A DNA stretch of 64,000 nucleotides from Hyphomicrobium sp. (GTDB taxonomy: Bacteria; Pseudomonadota; Alphaproteobacteria; Rhizobiales; Hyphomicrobiaceae). Under the pieces are notes generated by a model. It saw only the letters and a list, made by a program, of their open reading frames with translations. It ran no database searches and was not told where the DNA came from. The DNA is taken from the NCBI GenBank assembly GCA_022843145.1, contig JALHOF010000001.1, forward strand, positions 186,001-250,000, in the 5' to 3' direction. Of the stretch, positions 9,998-18,942 are shown piece after piece; positions within the stretch are counted from its first letter, which is position 1; every line of letters starts with the position of its first letter. The translations under genes were made by a program, and so were the position numbers.

Positions 9998-11410
9998 TTG
10001 CACGTTCCAGCGGCAGCCCCCGACACGACCAGCGAGGCCACAGGCCCGGAAACCCAGCGCGCGCCATTCCGCGCCGTCGCGTCCTGGGTGATGTTCGATT
10101 GGGCGGCGCAACCATTTTATACGCTGATCTTGACGTTCCTGTTCGCTCCGTACTTCGCGACCAGCGTCATCGGCGACGAGGCGCGGGGGCAGCAGCTCTG
10201 GGGCTATGCCGCCGCGGCGGCCGGCGTGATCATCGCGATCGGCAGCCCGCTGTTGGGTGCGATGGCCGACGGACGCGGACGCCGCAAACCGTGGATCGCA
10301 CTGTTTTCGATCATCCTGGCGACGAGTGTCGCGACGCTCTGGATCGCGACCCCCGGCGCACCGGGCGGCACGGTCGCGCTGGTGCTGCTGGCATTCGTGA
10401 TGGCCACTGTCGCCGCCGAGTTCACGCAGGTTTTCACCAATGCGATCATGCCCTCGCTGGTGCCCGCAAACCAGCTCGGGCGGCTGTCGGGGACGGGCTG
10501 GGCGGTCGGCTATTCGGGAGGTCTCGTCAGCCTGTTGATCGTCGCCGGGCTGCTGGTCGCGGTGCCGTCAACGGGAAAGACGCTGCTCGGCCTCGAGCCG
10601 ATCCTCAAACTCGACAATGCGGCGCGGGAGACCGACCGGCTGGTCGGCCCGTTCGCGGCGGTTTGGTTTCTCTTTTTCATGATCCCGTTTTTTCTGTTTG
10701 TCCCGGATGCCAAAATAGTGCCGGCGCCGGGCGCGACGCCTCGGCGCTCGCCGTTCGCCGAGATCTCGGACACCATCCGGTCGCTGCCGGGGCATCGCGA
10801 CATGATGTTTTTTCTCCTCGCCCGCATGCTCTACACCGACGGTCTGTCCGCCATCTTCGCATTCGGCGGCATCTATGGCGCGGCGACGTTCGGGTGGGGT
10901 CCGCTGGAACTCGGCCTGTTCGGCATCCTGCTGACACTGACCGGCGCGATAGGCGCGGTATTCGGCGGCATCCTGGATGACCGTGTCGGCTCGAAGACCG
11001 TGATCGTATCAGCTCTCTTGCTGTTGATCATCGGTGCGCTCGGCATCCTTTCGGTCGACAAGACTCATGTTCTCTTCACCGTCGACGTCGCTGCCAAGGT
11101 GCCGGGGTCGCGGCCGTTCTCGTCGGCGGGCGAGATGGCGTTCCTCGCCTTCGCAGTGCTGGTTGGAGTCGTTTCGGCACCTGTCCAGGCGGCAAGCCGC
11201 GCGCTGCTCGCTCGTCTGGCCCCGCCCGAAAAGATGACACAGTACTTCGGCCTGTTCGCGTTCTCGGGGAAGGTCACCGCCTTCTTGGCGCCGTTCCTGG
11301 TCGCGACGGTCACTGCGGCGACAGGCAGTCAACGCTGGGGAATGTCGGCGATCCTGGTTTTCCTGATCGCGGGCATCGTCCTGATGTTGCCAGTGCGTGA
11401 CCGCCGCTGA
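9998..11410 (+). CDS. MFS transporter, UMF1/Atg22-like family
   Basis: Integral membrane transporter of 470 residues with about 12 hydrophobic helices. The N-terminal SWVMFDWAAQPFYTLILTF motif is typical of the UMF1 (unknown major facilitator 1) group related to vacuolar effluxer Atg22, and GAMADGRGRRKPW matches the MFS loop 2-3 motif. Substrate unknown. The start is a TTG at 9998 preceded by TAGGAGA at 5-base spacing; no ATG gives the complete first helix. The C-terminal half is rich in Ala/Gly helices as usual. Followed after 17 bases by a small membrane-protein gene, probably co-transcribed. Confidence 0.85.
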   Translation: MHVPAAAPDTTSEATGPETQRAPFRAVASWVMFDWAAQPFYTLILTFLFAPYFATSVIGDEARGQQLWGYAAAAAGVIIAIGSPLLGAMADGRGRRKPWIALFSIILATSVATLWIATPGAPGGTVALVLLAFVMATVAAEFTQVFTNAIMPSLVPANQLGRLSGTGWAVGYSGGLVSLLIVAGLLVAVPSTGKTLLGLEPILKLDNAARETDRLVGPFAAVWFLFFMIPFFLFVPDAKIVPAPGATPRRSPFAEISDTIRSLPGHRDMMFFLLARMLYTDGLSAIFAFGGIYGAATFGWGPLELGLFGILLTLTGAIGAVFGGILDDRVGSKTVIVSALLLLIIGALGILSVDKTHVLFTVDVAAKVPGSRPFSSAGEMAFLAFAVLVGVVSAPVQAASRALLARLAPPEKMTQYFGLFAFSGKVTAFLAPFLVATVTAATGSQRWGMSAILVFLIAGIVLMLPVRDRR

Positions 11411-11427
11411 ACCACACGGAGGCTCAC

Positions 11428-11676
11428 ATGTCAGGGAAGCTGTTGCCGGTGCTGTTGAGCCTCGCCGTGCTCGTGTGGATCGGCGTCGTCGCCATGTCGG
11501 CGATCACGAACTGGCCGCACATTCCGCTGGATATGGGCGGTAAGAATGCAGCCCTCGAGGCCGCGTATCAGCGGGCCGTGAGCGCGCACATCCTGCGCGC
11601 CGTGCTCATGGCCGCCGTGCCGGCAATCGCAGCCGGTCTCGTGCTGCTGACGCTGCGGCGCAGGCGGGGAAAGTGA
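11428..11676 (+). CDS. Small membrane protein of unknown function
   Basis: Protein of 82 residues with two hydrophobic helices (about residues 5-26 and 57-75) separated by a polar loop and ending in an RRRRGK tail, which predicts both termini on the cytoplasmic side. The ATG at 11428 is preceded by CACGGAGG. It follows the MFS gene closely and is probably in the same operon; a role as an accessory subunit is speculation. I do not recognise the family. Confidence 0.7.
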   Translation: MSGKLLPVLLSLAVLVWIGVVAMSAITNWPHIPLDMGGKNAALEAAYQRAVSAHILRAVLMAAVPAIAAGLVLLTLRRRRGK

Positions 11677-11689
11677 CCCAGCGCCTGGC

Positions 11690-12208
11690 TTACGCGCGTC
11701 GGGTAGGCCGGTCCCTGACCATCATCCAGCAGGGCCCCTGGATCGGATCATCGTGGATCCGCGACCAGCGGAACCCGGCCTGCTCGTAGGCCCGGACCGC
11801 GCGCTCATTGCTTATCGAGGTGAACACCGACACAGCCGGCGCCAGAGTCGTCGCGAATACCTCGTCGGAAATCAATTCGACCGCGCGGCGGCCCGCGCCT
11901 CGGCCACGCCATTCGGGCGACGCGATGAACACGTCGATGTCCCATGTCCCGGCGATCATCGCTTCGGGCAGCCCGCTGCCCCAATGCAAAGCATCGATGG
12001 CGTGGGCGTATCCGATCGCCGCATCGCCGGCCATCACCACACGCGCGAGCGCCGATGGCGTCTCCATGACGAGCCGCACCTCGGCTTCGGTGCTCGCCGC
12101 CGTGCCCCACCAGCGCTGAATCTCGGGAAGGCGCAGCCAACCGCGGATCATGTCCCAGTCGGCGCCGCTCGCGGGCCGGATCGAGATGCCGCTAGTCGCG
12201 TCCGTCAT
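11690..12208 (-). CDS. GNAT family N-acetyltransferase (AAC(6')-like)
   Basis: Acetyl-CoA-dependent N-acetyltransferase of 172 residues. The GNAT motif A region is visible as IDVFIASPEWRGRGAGRRAV (the RGRGAG loop binds acetyl-CoA) and motif B as SNERAVRAYEQAGF. The N-terminal ISIRPASGADWDMIRGWL and the WWG pattern resemble the aminoglycoside 6'-acetyltransferase/siderophore-acetylase subgroup, but the true substrate cannot be told from sequence, and chromosomal copies like this are usually not resistance genes. It is convergent with the small membrane protein gene and lies 38 bases downstream of purH on the same strand. Confidence 0.85.
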   Translation of the reverse strand: MTDATSGISIRPASGADWDMIRGWLRLPEIQRWWGTAASTEAEVRLVMETPSALARVVMAGDAAIGYAHAIDALHWGSGLPEAMIAGTWDIDVFIASPEWRGRGAGRRAVELISDEVFATTLAPAVSVFTSISNERAVRAYEQAGFRWSRIHDDPIQGPCWMMVRDRPTRRA

Positions 12209-12246
12209 GGTCCGCCCGCGCGCTCATTCGAACCCGATCCCGCAAC

Positions 12247-13830
12247 TCAGTGCCGGAAATGCCGCATGCCCGTGAACACCATCGCCAGACCGCGCTCGTC
12301 GGCGGCCTTGACCACTTCGTCGTCGCGCATCGAGCCGCCCGGCTGAATGAAGGCGGTGGCGCCAACCGCGGCGGCGGCGAGCAAACCATCGGCGAACGGG
12401 AAGAAGGCATCCGACGCGACGACCGTGCCGGCCAGCGGCAATCCCGCCTGCTCGGCCTTGATGGCGGCGATGCGCACCGAGTTGACGCGGCTCATCTGCC
12501 CCGCACCGATGCCGACGGTGGCGCCGTCCTTCACGTAGACGATGGCGTTGGATTTGACGAACTTGGCGATCTTCCATGCAAACAGCAGATCGGCCATCTG
12601 CTGCGCCGTCGGCTTGACCTTGGTGACGACCTCGAGCTTGTCGTGGAGCGCCATATCGGCGTCCTGCACCAGCAAGCCGCCCGCTACCTTCTTGTAGTCG
12701 AGACGCGGCAAGGACTTCGCCGGCCAGACGCCGCTGGCGAGCACGCGCACGTTCTTTTTTGCCGCGACGATCTCGGCCGCGTCCGGCGCGACGTCAGGCG
12801 CCACGATCACCTCGACGAACTGACGCTCGACGATGGCGCGCGCCGTTTCGGCATCGAGTGTCCGGTTCAAGGCGATGATGCCGCCGAACGCGGATTCGGT
12901 GTCGGTCTTGAACGCACGGTCGTAGGCGGCGGCGAGCGTGTCCGCCTCCGCGACGCCGCAGGGATTGGCATGTTTGACAATGACGCAGGCGGGGCGGTCG
13001 CGGAACTCCTTGACGCACTCGAGCGCCGCGTCGGTATCGGCGATGTTGTTGTACGACAGCTCCTTGCCCATGAGCTGCCGCGCGCGCGCGATCGAGCCGG
13101 CCTCGGGATCGCGCGCGACGTAGAACGCGGCGTTCTGGTGCGGATTCTCGCCGTAGCGGAGATCGAGTGATTTGTTGAATTGCACGGTGAACGTGCGCGG
13201 GAAGCCTTCGGCCTTGCCCTCGGGATTATCGCCGACGGCGCCGAACCAGTTCGAGATCGCGGCGTCGTACTCAGCCGTGCGCGCGTAGGCCTTGCCGGCG
13301 CACATTTGCCGGAACGCGAAGGACGTCGCGCCGCCGTGCGCGCCTAACTCTTCGAGTAGGGCTGTATAGTCCGCCGGGTCGACGATGACGGTGACGCCGT
13401 CGTGGTTCTTGGCCGCGGCGCGGATCATCGCCGGGCCGCCGATGTCGATGTTCTCGACGCACTCGGCGTAGCCCGCGCCTTTCGCCACCGTTGCTTCGAA
13501 GGGATAGAGATTGACGACCAGCAGGTCGATCGGCGCGATGCCATGCAGGGCCGCCGCGTCTTCGTGGTCGGCATCGCCTCTGACCGCCAAGAGACCGCCA
13601 TGCACGTTCGGATGCAGCGTCTTGAGGCGGCCGCCCATCATCTCAGGGAAGCCGGTCACGTCGGCGACGTCGCGAACGTCGAGGCCCGCGGCCTTCAACG
13701 CGGCTGCCGTCCCACCGGTCGAGATCAGCTCGATGCCGGAACCCGCCAGCGCTTTCGCCAGCTCGATCAGTCCCGATTTGTCCGAGACCGACAGCAAGGC
13801 CCGGCGAATTTTCGCATCGGCCTTATTCAT
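12247..13830 (-). CDS. purH: Bifunctional AICAR formyltransferase/IMP cyclohydrolase
   Basis: Catalyses the last two steps of de novo IMP synthesis in the cytoplasm: formylation of AICAR with 10-formyl-THF, then cyclisation. 527 residues, full length for the family. The N-terminal IMP cyclohydrolase domain starts with [20 protein letters not shown] and ISTGGTA; the transformylase domain has the catalytic Lys-His in KHANPCGVA and [11 protein letters not shown] chose the ATG at 13830 ([13 protein letters not shown]), matching the usual N-terminus. The frame stays open to an ATG at 13899 that overlaps the heparinase stop as ATGA, so a longer, coupled start is possible; an ATG at 13875 is another option. 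Last gene of the rsmB-heparinase-purH run. Confidence 0.95.
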   Translation of the reverse strand: MNKADAKIRRALLSVSDKSGLIELAKALAGSGIELISTGGTAAALKAAGLDVRDVADVTGFPEMMGGRLKTLHPNVHGGLLAVRGDADHEDAAALHGIAPIDLLVVNLYPFEATVAKGAGYAECVENIDIGGPAMIRAAAKNHDGVTVIVDPADYTALLEELGAHGGATSFAFRQMCAGKAYARTAEYDAAISNWFGAVGDNPEGKAEGFPRTFTVQFNKSLDLRYGENPHQNAAFYVARDPEAGSIARARQLMGKELSYNNIADTDAALECVKEFRDRPACVIVKHANPCGVAEADTLAAAYDRAFKTDTESAFGGIIALNRTLDAETARAIVERQFVEVIVAPDVAPDAAEIVAAKKNVRVLASGVWPAKSLPRLDYKKVAGGLLVQDADMALHDKLEVVTKVKPTAQQMADLLFAWKIAKFVKSNAIVYVKDGATVGIGAGQMSRVNSVRIAAIKAEQAGLPLAGTVVASDAFFPFADGLLAAAAVGATAFIQPGGSMRDDEVVKAADERGLAMVFTGMRHFRH

Positions 13831-13895
13831 TTGACGCGCGTCGTCCACGTTCCCAACCCCACGTTCCGCTTCCATTCGTCGTGTCGCCCGCCGGC

Positions 13896-15602
13896 TCATC
13901 GCGCAAGCTCCGCGACGCGCCAGCGAACCTCGGTCTCACCCGCCGTCGCACCGCGCAGGACGAGCTGCTGGCTCTGGCGCGGACCCGAGGAATCCGCGAA
14001 ATGGATGCTCTCCTCCACGCTCAGACTTGCCCCCTCTACCGTAACGCGCCACGCCGCGCCATCCCCGAGAACGATCGTCGCAGACTGACGGCCGGCCTCG
14101 GTACATTGAACTTCCGGATGAAGATGGAAATGGATCGAGAACGGAAGGTCTTGCTTCAACCGAAGCTGGCCACGCGGCGGGGTCAGCCGGTCGGCGCCCT
14201 CTATGCTTTTACCATCGGCCGAAAGGACGATCCGGCGCTTGTGCATCAAGCCGTATCGGCCGAGATAGCCGTCATGTTCGGCGTCGAGCGTGAGCGTGTC
14301 GCCGAGTTCCGAGAGCTTGGAGCGAACGTGCTCCGGCCCGCGGATCGGAACGCCACCGGCAAGCGCCTCGAGCCCGGCATGACGCAGCAGGCGGGACGAC
14401 GACTTCTCGTCGAGCACCAGCGTCGAATGCGCGGCCGTCGATCGCGCTGTCGGCCGCCAGGTCTGCCCCGACAAGCCCGGCGCGCCGCCGTTGACGAACA
14501 TCATTCTGGTGCCGGCGCTGACCTCGAAGGCGAGCGCGCCCGCGTGGGCTTCGCCGGCAAGCTCGATCGGCGGCGGCGGGCCGACGTCGGAGATGAGAAT
14601 GGTTTCGCCACGCTCGAGCCGGACGTAGCGGGATTGCCCCGCATGGCCGTCGAGCGGCGCCTCGGCGTCGCCATAGGCGAGAACCGTCGCGAGCGCCGCG
14701 GGCGAGGCGACGCCCATGCCGTTGAAGCGTGCGAGCCGGCCGTCGCCCAGGCGCAGCTTGCGCAACATCCGCAGCATGTTGGCGACCGAGGTATCGAGCA
14801 CGGGCGGCGCGGGCCGGTCACGCGCCGCAAAACATTGCCGCAAGGGCAGGAAGTCGAGCATCAGATCGACCATTACCGCCGGGTTGCGGCTGACATGACC
14901 GCCGTCGTCGAGGATCTGCCGCGACAGCTCGTCTGAGAAGGCGCGCTCGATTCCCGTCAACTGACGGTCGTGTCCCGCAATGCAGAGATCGGCGAGAACC
15001 AGCGACGTGAGCGCGAGGAGGCGCGGGTGCCCATGCGGGGCGTCTCGCCAGCTGGCCGACATGCGGACGAGCTGGCGGCCGAGGCTTTCGGTCAGCGCGT
15101 CGTAGGACGCCTGATTGCCGCCGTCGAGCAGCACATGCGCATGAGAGATCCACGAGATCAGCCGCCGCGCTGCGACCGCCGGTTCCCAGGCCACGCCGCT
15201 GCCGTTGCCATGACGCACGGTCCATTCGACCGCGAGCGTGCGCGCAAGGTCTCGCGAGGCGTCACTTTCGACGGCCGACAGATGCCGAAGCCAGCTGAAG
15301 CCGTGGAGCGCGCGCGCCCAGTTCTGGGAAGGTGGCTCGATCTCGAACGGCGAGCGATCGTCGATGTGGGCGATCGTTCCGGCAAGACCAAACTGCCCGA
15401 GCTGAATTTCGTGCCAGAGACTGGGGTCGGCGGTGCGAAGATCCTGAGGGACGATGAGCAGCCGGTCGGCCACCTGCGACCCATAACGCCAGCGCAAAAG
15501 CGGCGATCCCAGCGCCTGCGCCACTGCGGCACGCCGGGTCCGGTCGACGCCGAGCGCCGCCAGCCGCATTCGCTCTGTTATCGACAGTCGCAGCATGGTC
15601 AT
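13896..15602 (-). CDS. Heparinase II/III family protein
   Basis: Heparinase II/III-like polysaccharide lyase family member of about 568 residues: an alpha-helical toroid N-terminal half ([30 protein letters not shown]) and a beta-sandwich C-terminal half (about 330-560). No classical secretion signal is obvious, and the family in alphaproteobacteria has no proven substrate; an envelope-polysaccharide role is inference. The start is ATG 15602 or the ATG at 15596 ([10 protein letters not shown]), for which AAGGGA lies at good spacing; the open frame to 15722 overlaps the rsmB end and is unlikely. Between rsmB and purH on the same strand. Confidence 0.85.
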   Translation of the reverse strand: MTMLRLSITERMRLAALGVDRTRRAAVAQALGSPLLRWRYGSQVADRLLIVPQDLRTADPSLWHEIQLGQFGLAGTIAHIDDRSPFEIEPPSQNWARALHGFSWLRHLSAVESDASRDLARTLAVEWTVRHGNGSGVAWEPAVAARRLISWISHAHVLLDGGNQASYDALTESLGRQLVRMSASWRDAPHGHPRLLALTSLVLADLCIAGHDRQLTGIERAFSDELSRQILDDGGHVSRNPAVMVDLMLDFLPLRQCFAARDRPAPPVLDTSVANMLRMLRKLRLGDGRLARFNGMGVASPAALATVLAYGDAEAPLDGHAGQSRYVRLERGETILISDVGPPPPIELAGEAHAGALAFEVSAGTRMMFVNGGAPGLSGQTWRPTARSTAAHSTLVLDEKSSSRLLRHAGLEALAGGVPIRGPEHVRSKLSELGDTLTLDAEHDGYLGRYGLMHKRRIVLSADGKSIEGADRLTPPRGQLRLKQDLPFSIHFHLHPEVQCTEAGRQSATIVLGDGAAWRVTVEGASLSVEESIHFADSSGPRQSQQLVLRGATAGETEVRWRVAELAR

Positions 15603-15693
15603 CCCTTGCCCCGGCCCGTGCCAGCCTGGGGGTAACCCTGCATGTGTGGCAATACAAGGGTGGTAGACACCGTGCTTGTGGGAAGTCGCTCGT

Positions 15694-17178
15694 TCAGCCG
15701 GACTTTCGTAGCCGTGCGGCATAAAAGCCGTCCATTCCGGCCGTGCCGCCGCCCGCGTCCGCAGGTTGGTTCGGACTCAGGCCCGCATCGTGGAATGGCA
15801 GCGTCCGCAAGTCTCCCGCCGCGGTGATCCATTCGGGCGATCCGCCGAATTCCGTCGCTGAGATCGGCTCTCGCGACAGATCGGGATACGCCGCCAGCAA
15901 ACGCTCGACCTGCTCGACGCCCTCTTCTGGTTCGAGCGAGCACGTGCAGTAGGCGAGGACGCCACCCGGCCGCACGAAAGACACCGCCCGCGCGAGCAGC
16001 TTGGCCTGCACCTCGGCCAGCGCCGCCACGTCGAAATCGCGCTTCAGATGCGGAATATCGGGATGCCGCCGGATGGTGCCTGTCGCCGTGCAAGGGGCAT
16101 CGAGCAGCACCGCGTCAAACGGGCGCTCGGGCTGCCACGTCAGGATGTCGGCGGCGACGATCTCCGCCTCGAGGCCCAACCGCTTCATATTCTCGGTGAC
16201 GCGCGCGAGCCGGAGCGACGAGAGATCGACCGCCGTGACGATCGCGCCGGACGCGGCAAGCCGCGCAGTCTTGCCGCCGGGCGCGGCACAGAGGTCGGCC
16301 ACGCGCTGGCCCGCGACATCACCGAGCAAACGCGCTGGAATTGCCGCTGCTACGTCCTGCACCCACCACGCGCCGTCGGCGAATCCCGGCAGGTCCTCGA
16401 CACGCCCGCCGCTCGCAACGCGAATCGTGCCCGTCGACAGAGCGACGCCGCCAAGCCGCTCGGCCCAGCCGGAAACGTCGTCCTTCACCGAAATGTCGAG
16501 CGCCGCCTCGGATTGAGAAGCCACGGCAATCTTACGGGCCACATCCTCGCCGTAGGCTTTCGCCCATCGCGACCACATCCAATCCGGCACATTGACGCGC
16601 GCGGCGTCGAGACCGCTCAACCGCTGCGGTCCGTCGGTCGCGACGCGCCGCAGGACAGCATTGACGAGTTTATCGAGATGCAGGCCGCCGGGCGTGCGCC
16701 GGCACTGCTCGACCGCGAGGCTGATGGCGGCGTGGGGCGGCGTGCCGAGAAACAGCAATTGCGCCGCACCGATCAGCATGACGACGCCGACCTCGCGGTG
16801 TTTTTCAGACAGCGGTTTGTCGAGGAACGACGCGACCACCGTCTGCAGCTCACCCGAGCGGCGCAAGACCGTCGAGGCGAGGAGCCTCGCGAACGCCCGG
16901 TCACGCGGCTCGAGACGCTCGGTTTCGCCCGGTCCGAGTGCAGTGGAAAAACTATCATCGAGGGCACGGCCGCGAAGGAGCACGCCGGAGACCGCCGCCG
17001 CCGCGGCCTGTCGCGCGGGGAGCCCGGCCGGCAACGGCTCGCGCCGGCCCGATCGATGAGTCCCGCCACTGCCATGTCCAACAGACGTCTTGCTTTCCGG
17101 CGCACGGCCGGGGCTTGGCGGGTGACCCGAACCGGGTCGCTTGTCGCGGGGGCCGCCCGCACGCGGGTCACGCGCCAC
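15694..17178 (-). CDS. rsmB: 16S rRNA (cytosine-967-C5) methyltransferase, RsmB/Sun family
   Basis: SAM-dependent RNA m5C methyltransferase of about 494 residues. The N-terminal NusB-like domain (about 55-185) is visible in PRDRAFARLLASTVLRRSGE and AISLAVEQCR. The catalytic domain has SAM motif I CAAPGGKTA, motif IV DAPCTATGTIRRHPD and motif VI with the nucleophile region YCTCSLEPEEG. A basic, low-complexity N-terminal extension of about 45 residues precedes the NusB domain; with the GTG start at 17178 some of this may be untranslated. It follows htpX by 92 bases on the same strand. Confidence 0.92.
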   Translation of the reverse strand: MARDPRAGGPRDKRPGSGHPPSPGRAPESKTSVGHGSGGTHRSGRREPLPAGLPARQAAAAAVSGVLLRGRALDDSFSTALGPGETERLEPRDRAFARLLASTVLRRSGELQTVVASFLDKPLSEKHREVGVVMLIGAAQLLFLGTPPHAAISLAVEQCRRTPGGLHLDKLVNAVLRRVATDGPQRLSGLDAARVNVPDWMWSRWAKAYGEDVARKIAVASQSEAALDISVKDDVSGWAERLGGVALSTGTIRVASGGRVEDLPGFADGAWWVQDVAAAIPARLLGDVAGQRVADLCAAPGGKTARLAASGAIVTAVDLSSLRLARVTENMKRLGLEAEIVAADILTWQPERPFDAVLLDAPCTATGTIRRHPDIPHLKRDFDVAALAEVQAKLLARAVSFVRPGGVLAYCTCSLEPEEGVEQVERLLAAYPDLSREPISATEFGGSPEWITAAGDLRTLPFHDAGLSPNQPADAGGGTAGMDGFYAARLRKSG

Positions 17179-17270
17179 GCACTTGGTCCGATGCTGTCAT
17201 GGTCGCTGGCACGTTCGCTGGTTCTTTCTCGCTTCGATCGTCTTCTCGCGGGCCGGGAGGCACTGCGAAT

Positions 17271-18254
17271 TCATCCCCATGGGCCGTTGCCGTCGCGCGA
17301 CGGCGACGGACGCTGGCTCCACGGCCCCGTCACCTGAGCATCCGCACCCCTGTCGCGCGGCACGTCACCGGCCATCGGCACACCCTGGCTCTGCCATTCC
17401 CGGGCCAAGGCTTCAAGTTCCGCGATGCGGTTTTCCGTCGAAGGGTGGGTGGTGAACCAGCTGTCGACGCCGCGTCCGTTGAGCGGATTGATGATGAACA
17501 GGTGCGCCATTGCCGGCACCTGTTCAGCCGGCTCGTTGCGGATGCGGCGTGCGTATTGGTTGATTTTGGCCAGAGCCGATGCCAGCCAAATCGGATTACC
17601 GGCGATCATGGCGCCCATCCGATCGGCCTGATACTCGCGCGAACGGCTGATCGCCATCTGGACCAGGGTCGCAGCAAACGGCGCCGCGATCATCGCGATC
17701 AATGCACCCACCCAACCGAGACCGCCGTGATTGCTGTTGCGGTTCGAGCCGAACAGAATGCCGAACTGCATGTATTGCGCGAGCATGGAAATCGCGCCGC
17801 CGATCGTCGCCGCGACGGTCATCGTCAGCGTATCCCGGTTTTTTATGTGCGCGAGTTCGTGCGCCATGACGCCCGCCACCTCTTCCGGCGACAACATGTC
17901 GAGGAGCCCGGTCGACGCGGCGACCGCCGAGCGTGCGGGGCTACGGCCGGTCGCGAATGCATTGGGTTGCGGGTTGTCGATGACATAAACACGCGGCATC
18001 GGCAGCTCGGCTCGCCGCGCCAACTCCTCGACGATACTGACGAGCTGCGGTGCGGATTGCGCGTCCACCTCGCGCGCCTTGAACATCTTCAAGACGATGG
18101 TGTCGGCGTTCCACAGGCTGAAAATGTTCATGACGAGCGCCATGATAAAGGCGATCACCATGCCGCCCTGCCCGCCGACCACGGCGCCCATTGCGACGAA
18201 GATACCCGTCATGGCGACGAGCAGCAGCGCCGTTCTGGTGTAGTTCATCGGCAT
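17271..18254 (-). CDS. htpX: Zinc metalloprotease HtpX
   Basis: Membrane-bound M48 metalloprotease of 327 residues involved in quality control of inner-membrane proteins. Two N-terminal helices (about 8-50), the zinc motif [10 protein letters not shown] (HExxH), two further membrane helices, the third zinc ligand in [11 protein letters not shown], and the terminal [12 protein letters not shown]. The ATG at 18254 ([10 protein letters not shown]) is chosen because GGAGG precedes it by 5 bases; a TTG at 18266 would include that site within the gene. The tail carries about 40 residues of Gly/Pro/Arg-rich sequence beyond the usual end. Divergent from the DUF1674 gene. Confidence 0.95.
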   Translation of the reverse strand: MPMNYTRTALLLVAMTGIFVAMGAVVGGQGGMVIAFIMALVMNIFSLWNADTIVLKMFKAREVDAQSAPQLVSIVEELARRAELPMPRVYVIDNPQPNAFATGRSPARSAVAASTGLLDMLSPEEVAGVMAHELAHIKNRDTLTMTVAATIGGAISMLAQYMQFGILFGSNRNSNHGGLGWVGALIAMIAAPFAATLVQMAISRSREYQADRMGAMIAGNPIWLASALAKINQYARRIRNEPAEQVPAMAHLFIINPLNGRGVDSWFTTHPSTENRIAELEALAREWQSQGVPMAGDVPRDRGADAQVTGPWSQRPSPSRDGNGPWG

Positions 18255-18358
18255 CGCGACCTCCAAGCCATCGCATCAAGTCCGGGAAACCGTCCACGGA
18301 GCGCCAAGTTCATCCGGGAGCTTCTCCAGCCCGCGGCAAACGCTATATGGTATCGTAC

Positions 18359-18655
18359 ATGACACACAACCAGTCGTCAGACGACCCCGCGCCGAGCCTC
18401 CCGAAACCGTCCATCGACGGTTCGCAGCCCGCGACTGGCGTCAACGCCGGTCAGGCCGGCCCGGTTCCCGAAGAGCTGCCGCGCGAGTTGCCCCCAGCCG
18501 CACAGCGCGCGCTCGCGGAAGCCGATGCTCGACGCCGCGCGCAAGATGCTCAGAACGAGGCGGTCAAATCGCCGGCCGAACACGGCGGCCGTGAAGGTCC
18601 CGATCCGGTCCGCTACGGCGACTGGGAAAAGGGCGGCATCGTCTCGGACTTCTAG
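18359..18655 (+). CDS. DUF1674 protein, SDHAF4-like succinate dehydrogenase assembly factor
   Basis: Small protein of about 98 residues ending in the highly conserved DUF1674 signature GGREGPDPVRYGDWEKGGI followed by VSDF. Members include mitochondrial SDHAF4, which helps load FAD into the succinate dehydrogenase flavoprotein; a role in SDH assembly is by homology only. The N-terminal 45 residues are low-complexity. Start choice: ATG 18359 (MTHNQSSDD) or ATG 18347 (MVSYMTHNQ); neither has a strong ribosome-binding site. Upstream in-frame sequence to 18191 overlaps htpX and is rejected. Monocistronic. Confidence 0.88.
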   Translation: MTHNQSSDDPAPSLPKPSIDGSQPATGVNAGQAGPVPEELPRELPPAAQRALAEADARRRAQDAQNEAVKSPAEHGGREGPDPVRYGDWEKGGIVSDF

Positions 18656-18789
18656 TCCCGTCCGATTTCAAGACAGCGCTACACTTCTTCACTTGGCCCG
18701 CGGGGGCCGGGAGCGGCGTCGGTTAAAGTCCCGGCAAGACTTCAACGACCACAGGCGGTCCTGGCGAAGACTTCGGACGCACGCTCCGA

Positions 18790-18810
18790 ATAGGCCGTAA
18801 TACGGCCTAT
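18790..18810. promoter_or_regulatory. 21-bp palindrome upstream of the TadG/vWA gene
   Basis: ATAGGCCGTA-A-TACGGCCTAT: 10-base perfect arms around one base, about 130 bases upstream of the gene at 18943. The flanking sequence has another inverted repeat TTCGGA-(7)-TCCGAA (18773-18791). It could be an operator or an RNA hairpin; no T-run follows, so an intrinsic terminator is unlikely. Confidence 0.5.
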
Positions 18811-18898
18811 CGATTGCCAGTTTACGATTTATCCACCACGTGAACCTGCGTTCGACTGCGCAACTCCGTGGCCGCCACAATCGGGCACTCCGATTGCA

Positions 18899-18937
18899 TC
18901 TCTCCCGTCATCGCCAGCGCGATGTTTCAAGGAGAGA
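18899..18937 (+). promoter_or_regulatory. Leader hairpin covering the Shine-Dalgarno sequence
   Basis: TCTCTCC (18899-18905) is complementary to GGAGAGA (18931-18937), the ribosome-binding site of the gene starting at 18943. Between them lies an inner hairpin CATCGC-CAGC-GCGATG (18909-18924). If it forms in the mRNA it would sequester the ribosome-binding site. Seen by eye only, no energy calculated. Confidence 0.5.
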
Positions 18938-18942
18938 CACAA

